In this document: piece after piece, positions 7,285-11,606 of the stretch
Layout: each line of letters starts with the position of its first letter
Numbering within the stretch: the stretch's first letter is position 1
Notes under the pieces: generated by a model
Databases searched by the model: none
What the model was told of the DNA's origin: nothing
What the model saw: only the letters and a program-made list of their open reading frames with translations
Source of the DNA: Neisseriaceae bacterium
Lineage (GTDB): Bacteria > Pseudomonadota > Gammaproteobacteria > Burkholderiales > Neisseriaceae
Direction: 5' to 3'
DNA: 11,897 nt
NCBI GenBank assembly: GCA_017446355.1
Contig: JAFSQZ010000184.1
Location: forward strand, 1-11,897
Position numbers and translations under genes: made by a program

Positions 7285-8268
7285 TTATTGCGCGTGTAAA
7301 CGTTTTAATTCGTCTTCAAAACCTTTTAAGCGTTTATAAATAGACAATAATTCCACAATCGTTGTCCACGACTGCACCAAAAATTGAAACGAATCTTGCA
7401 CTTTACCAAAGGCGCGGACGATTTGTTGCAATAAACCGAGTGTAAGCATACCTGCAACCAAACTTGGACCGAGCGCGATATAGGGAACAACAACAGAAAA
7501 TTGCAAATACGACCAGCGCACAATATCAAAATATAAGTAATGTGCGTAAAGGCGGAAATTATTGCGGCGCACAGAAGCAAATAAGTCTTTTAGGACATTT
7601 GCGCGTGCGCGTTCACCCGACTCTTCGCCCAAAACCAGCTCTTTGCGATATGCCGCTTCTACTTTTTGATTGTTAAATTCCAATCCTGGTAGTTTCACGC
7701 CAACCATCGCCAAAACAACCGTGCCAAAAATGGAAAAAATTAAAGCCAACCATACCAGCGCGTGATTCACTTCACCAATCCAAGGCATTTTGGTAACTTG
7801 TTTACTTAATTCCCACAATAATGGCAAAAAGGCAAGTAGCGTTAAAATGGCTTGTAGAAAGCTGACACCTAATGACTCCATAATACGCGAAAAGCGCATC
7901 GTATCTTCTTGAATGCGTTGTGATGCGCCTTCAATATGGCGAACTTGATCCCAATGTGCCGTGTAGTATTCCGTCATCGCTTCGCGCCAGCGGAAAATAT
8001 AGTGTTTGCCGAAAAAATCAATTAAAACGGCAACAATAATTAAAATACCTGCAATGCGTGCGAAATTGAGAATTTTCTTTAAAAATTCAGGAAAAGAAAC
8101 GCTATTGGGCGTTTTTAAAATTTCTTGAATAGCATCGTAAAAATCGCCAAACCATTCGTTGATTTGTACATCAAGTTCTACGCGATACCAAGTGGCTGCA
8201 ATAATTAGCAGCGAACCTGCAAGCGACCAGTGTAGCCATTTTTTGTTGAGAAAGAAGCAACGAAACAT
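7285..8268 (-). CDS. SbmA/BacA-like membrane transport protein (short form)
   Basis: A 327-residue integral membrane protein of the SbmA/BacA family, whose E. coli member is a proton-driven importer of peptides (microcins, proline-rich peptides) in the inner membrane. Conserved blocks match closely: IFRWREAMTEYY (91-102), HIEGASQRIQEDTMRF (111-126), VKLPGLEFNNQKVEAAYRKE (191-210) and SWTTIVELLSIYKRL (300-314). Hydrophobic segments are near 15-28, 71-87, 135-151, 170-192 and 257-280. Compared with SbmA (406), roughly 70 N-terminal residues with the first membrane helices are missing. An in-frame TGA lies just upstream, so no longer start exists in this frame. CAGGATAT about 9 nt before the ATG supports the start, so I read it as a true short family variant, but an ancestral frameshift cannot be excluded. 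Whether it imports peptides is untested inference. Confidence 0.85.
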   Translation of the reverse strand: MFRCFFLNKKWLHWSLAGSLLIIAATWYRVELDVQINEWFGDFYDAIQEILKTPNSVSFPEFLKKILNFARIAGILIIVAVLIDFFGKHYIFRWREAMTEYYTAHWDQVRHIEGASQRIQEDTMRFSRIMESLGVSFLQAILTLLAFLPLLWELSKQVTKMPWIGEVNHALVWLALIFSIFGTVVLAMVGVKLPGLEFNNQKVEAAYRKELVLGEESGERARANVLKDLFASVRRNNFRLYAHYLYFDIVRWSYLQFSVVVPYIALGPSLVAGMLTLGLLQQIVRAFGKVQDSFQFLVQSWTTIVELLSIYKRLKGFEDELKRLHAQ

Positions 8269-8296
8269 TGGTTTATATCCTGTGAAAAAACAAATG

Positions 8297-8313
8297 TTTC
8301 AGGCAGCCTGAAA
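8297..8313 (-). terminator. Inverted DUS pair, likely map terminator
   Basis: The minus strand reads TTTCAGGCTGCCTGAAA followed within 7 nt by TTTTTT, about 55 bp past the map stop. This is the one DUS hairpin in the window with a reasonable U-tract in the transcribed direction, matching the well-known use of paired DUS as terminators in Neisseria. The U-tract is offset, so termination may be partial. Confidence 0.5.
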
Positions 8314-8352
8314 GGTTTTTGTGGTGTTTAACAAGAACCATAATTTTCAACA

Positions 8353-8362
8353 GCTGCCTGAA
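8353..8362 (+). repeat. DNA uptake sequence core (simDUS-type)
   Basis: GCTGCCTGAA just after the map stop codon, preceded by CA rather than AG. Together with the hairpin at 8297-8313 the short gap carries two DUS sites. Confidence 0.75.
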
Positions 8363-8365
8363 AGG

Positions 8366-9142
8366 TTAAGGGCGACCTGTGCGCGGTGAAATAGTGAGAA
8401 TTTCGCAACCTGTTTCGGTTACCAAAACTTCGTGTTCCCATTGTGCAGAAAGACTGCGGTCTTTGGTAACCACTGTCCAGCCGTCATTGAGAATTTTGAG
8501 ATGACGTTTACCTTGATTAATCATCGGTTCAATCGTAAAAATCATACCTGCTTTAAGTTTCACACCTTCGCCGCGTTTACCGTAATGCAAAACTTGTGGT
8601 GCGCAGTGAAATTCGCGTCCAATACCGTGTCCACAAAATTCTTGCACCACTGAATAACCTGCATTTTCTGCAACGTTTTGACAAGCATAACCAACATCAC
8701 CCAATGTTGCCCCAGCTTTAACGGCAGCAATGCCAGCCATCATTGTTTCGTGAGTAACGTCAATCAATCGTTGTGCTTGTGGCGAGATTTTGCCAACGGC
8801 ATACATTCGGCTGGAATCACCATGAAAACCGTCTTTTTTAATGGTAACATCAATATTAAGAATATCGCCTTCTTTAAGCGGTTTATCATTGGGAATACCG
8901 TGGCAAATCACGTTATTCACAGAAATACAGCACGATTTTGGATAAGGTGGCTCACCATAATGCAATGGCGCGGGATAACCCCCTTGCACATTCACGTGAT
9001 AATCGTAAATCAATTTATCCAATTCATTGGTGGTAACGCCCGCTTTCACAAAGTCGCCAATATAATCCAAAGCCTCGGCAGCAAGACGACCAAGTTCACG
9101 CATTTTTTCAATTTCTTCTGGCGTATGAATAATAATGCTCAT
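8366..9142 (-). CDS. map: Methionine aminopeptidase, type I
   Basis: A 258-residue type Ia enzyme (E. coli MAP is 264) that removes the initiator Met from nascent cytoplasmic proteins. All five metal ligands are visible: Asp98 (NIDVT), Asp109 (FHGDSSR), His172 (GHGIG), Glu205 (TIEPM) and Glu236 (WEHEV). His81 in ICHGIP and His179 (REFHCAP) are the substrate-contacting histidines. There is no N-terminal zinc-finger extension. The start is supported by AAGGA 8 nt upstream. It is transcribed from its own promoter in the 154-bp gap after prfA, and the leader of about 115 nt contains a DUS hairpin (9163-9177). Confidence 0.97.
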   Translation of the reverse strand: MSIIIHTPEEIEKMRELGRLAAEALDYIGDFVKAGVTTNELDKLIYDYHVNVQGGYPAPLHYGEPPYPKSCCISVNNVICHGIPNDKPLKEGDILNIDVTIKKDGFHGDSSRMYAVGKISPQAQRLIDVTHETMMAGIAAVKAGATLGDVGYACQNVAENAGYSVVQEFCGHGIGREFHCAPQVLHYGKRGEGVKLKAGMIFTIEPMINQGKRHLKILNDGWTVVTKDRSLSAQWEHEVLVTETGCEILTISPRTGRP

Positions 9143-9162
9143 AATGTATTTCCTTATTGTGT

Positions 9163-9177
9163 TTCAGGCAGCCTGAA
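9163..9177. repeat. Inverted DUS pair in the map leader
   Basis: TTCAGGCAGCCTGAA, readable as a DUS core on both strands, lies about 20 nt upstream of the map start and about 12 nt before its Shine-Dalgarno. The minus-strand sequence after it (ACACAATAAGG) has no U-tract, so it does not look like an intrinsic terminator. Confidence 0.8.
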
Positions 9178-9251
9178 TATTTTGTTTTTGTATTCGTAAA
9201 TGAAAAACAACTTTTCCATTTGTTTCATCATAACGTTTTATGTTTTTTCTT

Positions 9252-9266
9252 TTCAGGCTGCCTGAA
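9252..9266. repeat. Inverted DUS pair between prfA and map
   Basis: TTCAGGCTGCCTGAA 30 bp after the prfA stop. In the prfA direction it is followed by AAGAAAAAAC, so it lacks the U-tract of a classic terminator. It overlaps the proposed -10 of the map promoter by two bases. Confidence 0.8.
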
Positions 9267-9293
9267 TATTGATTGGCACGTGGTTTGTGTCAA
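9265..9293 (-). promoter_or_regulatory. Probable map promoter
   Basis: The minus strand has a perfect -35 TTGACA (9288-9293), a 17-bp spacer and AATATT (4 of 6 matches) as -10 (9265-9270). It begins only a few bases after the prfA stop. The start would fall within the DUS hairpin at 9252-9266. Confidence 0.5.
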
Positions 9294-9296
9294 AAC

Positions 9297-10373
9297 TTAA
9301 TCGCTCATCGCAGCCAATTGTTCGGCTTGATGTTCGGCAATCAATGCGGAAGTGATTTCTTCCATATCGCCGTCCATCACAAAATCCAATTTATGTAAAG
9401 TTAAATTGATGCGATGGTCGGTAACGCGTCCCTGTGGATAATTATAAGTACGAATACGCTCGCTGCGGTCGCCACTACCAATCAGCGATTTACGTTCTGC
9501 TGCTTCTTTGGCGTGGGCTTCACGTTTTTGTTTATCATTTAAACGCGCCGCCAACACTTTCATTGCTTGCGCTTTATTCGCGTGCTGACTGCGACCGTCT
9601 TGACATTCCACCACCATACCTGTTGGCAAATGCGTAATCCGAATAGCCGAATCCGTTTTGTTAATATGTTGACCACCAGCACCGCTGGCACGGAACGTAT
9701 CAATGCGCAAATCATTAGGATTTAATTGCACATCTTCCAACTCGTCCGCCTCTGGCATCACAGCAACCGTACACGCAGAAGTATGAATGCGACCTTGACT
9801 TTCTGTGGCAGGTACGCGCTGCACGCGGTGTCCACCTGATTCAAATTTCAGTTTACTATACGCCCCTTGACCGATTAGACGCACAATCACTTCTTTATAA
9901 CCACCCAAATCGCTTTCATTGGACGACACCAACTCCACTTGCCAACGATTACGTTCCGCATAACGGCTATACATACGCAACAAATCGCCTGCAAACAACG
10001 CCGCCTCATCGCCACCAGTTCCCGCACGAATTTCAATAAAAATATTTTTATCATCATCGGCATCTTTGGGGAGCAACAATTTTTGCAATTCAAAATCAAG
10101 GGTTTCAATTTTATCTTTGGCTGCCTGAATTTCTTCGGCGGCAAAATCCTTCATTTCAGGGTCAAGCAACATTTCTTGCGCATCAGCCAAATCATTTTCT
10201 GCCAAACAATACTGTTGATACGCCGCCACAATCGGCATTAATTCCGCGTGTTCTTGATTGAGTTTACGATAATTTTCCATATCCGACACCACATCTGGCG
10301 AGCCAAGCAATGCGGTAACTTCTTCTAATCGTTCAGAAAGAGTTTGTAATTTAGCTAAAATACTGGGTTTCAT
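9297..10373 (-). CDS. prfA: Peptide chain release factor 1 (RF1)
   Basis: A 358-residue class I release factor that reads UAA/UAG and triggers peptide release on the ribosome. The codon-recognition tripeptide PAT is at 188-190 (HRVQRVPATESQG), which marks RF1 rather than RF2 (SPF). The catalytic GGQ is at 233-235 in RASGAGGQHINKTDSA, at the same residue numbers as in E. coli. I chose the ATG at 10373 (MKPSILAKLQ, aligning with E. coli MKPSI); an in-frame TTG two codons upstream could be used but is unlikely. The Shine-Dalgarno is poor. A DUS hairpin lies 13 nt upstream of the ATG and the promoter lies 51 bp upstream. The prmC/hemK methyltransferase gene, often adjacent to prfA in other bacteria, is not present here. 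An intragenic DUS core occurs at 10120-10129. Confidence 0.97.
   Translation of the reverse strand: MKPSILAKLQTLSERLEEVTALLGSPDVVSDMENYRKLNQEHAELMPIVAAYQQYCLAENDLADAQEMLLDPEMKDFAAEEIQAAKDKIETLDFELQKLLLPKDADDDKNIFIEIRAGTGGDEAALFAGDLLRMYSRYAERNRWQVELVSSNESDLGGYKEVIVRLIGQGAYSKLKFESGGHRVQRVPATESQGRIHTSACTVAVMPEADELEDVQLNPNDLRIDTFRASGAGGQHINKTDSAIRITHLPTGMVVECQDGRSQHANKAQAMKVLAARLNDKQKREAHAKEAAERKSLIGSGDRSERIRTYNYPQGRVTDHRINLTLHKLDFVMDGDMEEITSALIAEHQAEQLAAMSD
10120..10129 (+). repeat. DNA uptake sequence core (simDUS-type), intragenic
   Basis: GCTGCCTGAA inside prfA, encoding part of the EIQAAKD segment on the minus strand. Confidence 0.75.
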
Positions 10374-10385
10374 AATCAATAACTA

Positions 10386-10402
10386 TTTCAGGCAGCCTGA
10401 AA
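10386..10402. repeat. Inverted DUS pair in the prfA leader
   Basis: TTTCAGGCAGCCTGAAA has perfect 8-base arms around a central A. It lies between the prfA promoter and start codon, ending 13 nt before the ATG, so the prfA mRNA leader should carry this hairpin right at the initiation region. No U-tract follows in the prfA direction. Confidence 0.82.
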
Positions 10403-10423
10403 AATAAACATAAAAATCCGCTG

Positions 10424-10452
10424 ATTATACGCGAAAAAGCATATTCAGGCAG
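10424..10452 (-). promoter_or_regulatory. prfA promoter with its -35 inside a DUS
   Basis: The minus strand has a perfect -10 TATAAT (10424-10429). Seventeen bases upstream is CTGCCT (10447-10452, 3 of 6 matches to TTGACA), which is part of the DUS pair at 10444-10458. The predicted start is near 10417. Confidence 0.55.
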
Positions 10453-10458
10453 CCTGAA
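10444..10458. repeat. Inverted DUS pair at the edge of a MITE-like element
   Basis: TTCAGGCAGCCTGAA, readable as a DUS core on both strands. Its last three bases (GAA) are shared with the terminal inverted repeat of the element at 10456-10597. Confidence 0.8.
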
Positions 10459-10597
10459 ACCTTTGCAAAACCCTACTTTGTACGATTCGTCATTTTGACC
10501 TTGAACGAAGTGAAAGGGAAAAATCTTTATAAAACAAAGAATGAGATTCTTCACTTTTCTGCGAAAAGTTCAGAATAACAAGTTTTGCAAAGGTCTC
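10456..10597. mobile_element. MITE-like element, about 142 bp, with 16-bp terminal inverted repeats
   Basis: The left end GAAACCTTTGCAAAAC (10456-10471) and right end GTTTTGCAAAGGTCTC (10582-10597) are inverted repeats matching at 15 of 16 bases, with 13 bp perfect. The interior is an imperfect palindrome: CGTCATTTTGAC...GAACGAAGTGAAA on the left mirrors TTCACTTTTC...GTTCAGAATAACA on the right. It has no coding capacity. GAGACCTTTGCAAAA ends recall Neisseria IS5-group (IS1106-like) termini, from memory. No clear target-site duplication is visible, but CAGCCTG occurs just outside both ends. Confidence 0.65.
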
Positions 10598-10723
10598 AGC
10601 CTGTACCAAAATTTAATCATCATCAAATCTCGCCATACAATAATGAATAAACCTGTTTTTTGAACAAATATTTCGCTTTGGTAAGGTTTAAAAAAATAAA
10701 ACAATCGTAGAGTAGGCATCCTT

Positions 10724-10748
10724 GCCCACCACAACGGACGGAATGATG
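10724..10748 (-). repeat. Diverged repeat copy A
   Basis: The minus strand begins ATCATTCCGT and continues to GGTGGGCA. It matches copy B (11251-11275) at about 19 of 25 positions, including an exact ATCATTCCGT. Beside it lies GTAGGCATCCTTGCCCAC (about 10712-10729), a small hairpin of a type common in intergenic DNA of this family. Confidence 0.4.
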
Positions 10749-10840
10749 ATAGGTAACCTGAAAACCAAGTAAAGTTGTAGGGCAGTTTTTCAAACCACCA
10801 AAACGCCTAAAAACTACCGTTATGACGAGCAAAAACTACT

Positions 10841-10877
10841 GTCATTGCGAGAGTGAGTAGCACTCGTGGCAATCTCC
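10841..10877 (+). repeat. Palindromic intergenic repeat R1 (forward)
   Basis: It starts GTCATTGCGAG and ends GGCAATCTCC. The outer arms are ATTGC/GCAAT (10844-10848, 10869-10873) and the inner stem is GAGTG-AGTAG-CACTC (10851-10865). First of four related units. Confidence 0.7.
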
Positions 10878-10900
10878 AAACTACGGAGAACGGATTTAAT

Positions 10901-10919
10901 CTTTCAGGCAACCTGAAAG
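10901..10919. repeat. DUS-like hairpin between R1 and R2
   Basis: CTTTCAGGCAACCTGAAAG has perfect 8-bp arms around CAA. It is a DUS pair in which one core base differs (CAACCTGAA), so it is probably a degraded uptake site that keeps its hairpin. Confidence 0.6.
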
Positions 10920-10940
10920 GTTTAATCAACCTAAACAATT

Positions 10941-10982
10941 AGGAGATTGCCACAGTTTGCTAACGCAAACTTCGCAATGACG
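10941..10982 (-). repeat. Palindromic intergenic repeat R2 (reverse)
   Basis: It starts AGGAGATTGCC and ends CGCAATGACG, so it is inverted relative to R1. The inner stem GTTTGC-TAAC-GCAAAC (10955-10970) has a different sequence from the R1 stem but keeps the pairing. Confidence 0.7.
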
Positions 10983-10989
10983 ACCTAAA

Positions 10990-10999
10990 TTCAGGCAGC
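10990..10999 (-). repeat. DNA uptake sequence core (simDUS-type), intergenic
   Basis: The minus strand reads GCTGCCTGAA, solitary, between repeats R2 and R3. Confidence 0.75.
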
Positions 11000-11029
11000 T
11001 AAATTTTAATAAATCCATTCTTAATAGTC

Positions 11030-11072
11030 AGGAGATTACCACGCTACGCCTTACGGTTTCGCTCGCAATGAC
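11030..11072 (-). repeat. Palindromic intergenic repeat R3 (reverse)
   Basis: It starts AGGAGATTACC and ends GCTCGCAATGACA, in the same orientation as R2 with an imperfect inner stem. Confidence 0.65.
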
Positions 11073-11080
11073 AGCTGGTG

Positions 11081-11097
11081 TTTCAGGCTGCCTGAAA
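11081..11097. repeat. Inverted DUS pair between R3 and R4
   Basis: TTTCAGGCTGCCTGAAA with perfect 8-base arms. It is the last DUS seen before the right edge; none was found from 11098 to 11897. Confidence 0.8.
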
Positions 11098-11105
11098 AAA
11101 CACTT

Positions 11106-11135
11106 GTCATTGCGAGCCGTGATTTATCACGGTGT
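11106..11135 (+). repeat. Palindromic intergenic repeat R4 (forward, 3' truncated)
   Basis: It starts GTCATTGCGAG and contains a perfect inner stem CCGTGAT-TT-ATCACGG (11117-11132), but the expected GGCAATCTCC end is missing. Confidence 0.6.
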
Positions 11136-11250
11136 GTTTGTTATCGGAAATACTTCCTTCTTCAATTAAACAAAATTTTCACAACCGAGTTGAGTGTTGT
11201 GGGCATAAAGCGAAAACTCCCTTTTTTTGGAGTGAATGTTGATTTTTTTT

Positions 11251-11275
11251 GTTCACCTAAATGCACGGAATGATG
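11251..11275 (-). repeat. Diverged repeat copy B
   Basis: Pairs with copy A at 10724-10748 (about 19 of 25 positions). It lies just downstream of the cryptic minus-strand promoter and covers most of the 7-codon ORF. Confidence 0.4.
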
Positions 11276-11312
11276 CTCATTTTTAATCCTGTTAATATTC
11301 GTAACTTATTGA

Positions 11313-11341
11313 AGTGTAATATTTTTCTGTTTTTGCGTCAA
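11313..11341 (-). promoter_or_regulatory. Cryptic sigma-70-type promoter on the minus strand
   Basis: The minus strand has TTGACG (11336-11341), a 17-bp spacer and TACACT (11313-11318), a near-consensus arrangement. Downstream is AGGA, six bases, then ATG (11280), encoding only MSIIPCI before TAG (11257-11280). The stop is followed at once by a GTG-initiated 25-codon frame (11179-11256). Confidence 0.5.
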
Positions 11342-11563
11342 ACATTTTTTTAATAAAATCAATAAGTTGTTAAATTTAATGAGGCAATAAGCAACACTAA
11401 AAGGGTTTTGCAGGGGGTGAAAGATGTTGATGTTGTTTCAGCGGTTTGATTAAATGAGACAAGCGTTATTTTATCGATATTCGCAAAGGGAGAAGAGGTT
11501 GAGAAGAGATTGGTAGTAGATTATTACGCCGAAACGATAAAACAATTACTACTGTACAAAGTG

Positions 11564-11572
11564 TGGTACAAT
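11564..11572 (+). promoter_or_regulatory. Extended -10 promoter for the NeuC-like gene
   Basis: TGGTACAAT is a TGn-TACAAT extended -10. The best -35 is TTACTA (11546-11551) at a short 15-bp spacing. TGTAC (11553-11557) and GTACA (11566-11570) form an inverted repeat around it with an 8-bp spacer, a possible operator. The predicted start is near 11579, giving a leader of about 28 nt. Confidence 0.45.
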
Positions 11573-11606
11573 TTGTCATTGTGATAAATAAAAATTATTA
11601 TTTAAT

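Larger units (their letters stand above)
10380..11606. other. Repeat-rich intergenic region without a convincing gene
   Basis: This stretch of about 1.2 kb separates prfA from the NeuC-like gene. From left to right it holds the prfA leader and promoter with two DUS pairs, a MITE-like element, a GGCATCCTTGCC-type repeat, four GTCATTGCGAG palindromes interleaved with DUS or DUS-like hairpins, a cryptic minus-strand promoter with tiny ORFs, and the promoter for the rightward gene. Short open frames at 10351-10554 and 10623-10832 (minus) run through these repeats and show no protein-like pattern. Confidence 0.75.

Noticed and set aside
8678..9199. 173-codon plus-strand open frame opposite map
   Set aside because: It is antisense to the full-length, motif-complete map gene and has no recognisable domain.
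9252..9266. prfA rho-independent terminator
   Set aside because: The DUS hairpin is there, but the minus-strand bases after it are A-rich rather than U-rich, so only the hairpin is supported.
10377..10379. TTG start for prfA giving 360 residues
   Set aside because: The ATG at 10373 aligns with the conserved RF1 N-terminus (MKPSI) and places the GGQ at its usual numbers 233-235.
10351..10554. 67-codon minus-strand open frame overlapping the prfA start and the MITE-like element
   Set aside because: It crosses two DUS pairs, the prfA promoter and a mobile element, with no protein-like pattern.
10623..10832. 69-codon minus-strand open frame in the intergenic region
   Set aside because: It runs through a dispersed repeat (copy A and the GGCATCCTTGCC hairpin), and its composition does not look like a conserved protein.
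10841..11135. CRISPR-like array
   Set aside because: The units are palindromic, in mixed orientation and irregularly spaced, with no uniform direct repeats and no cas genes nearby.
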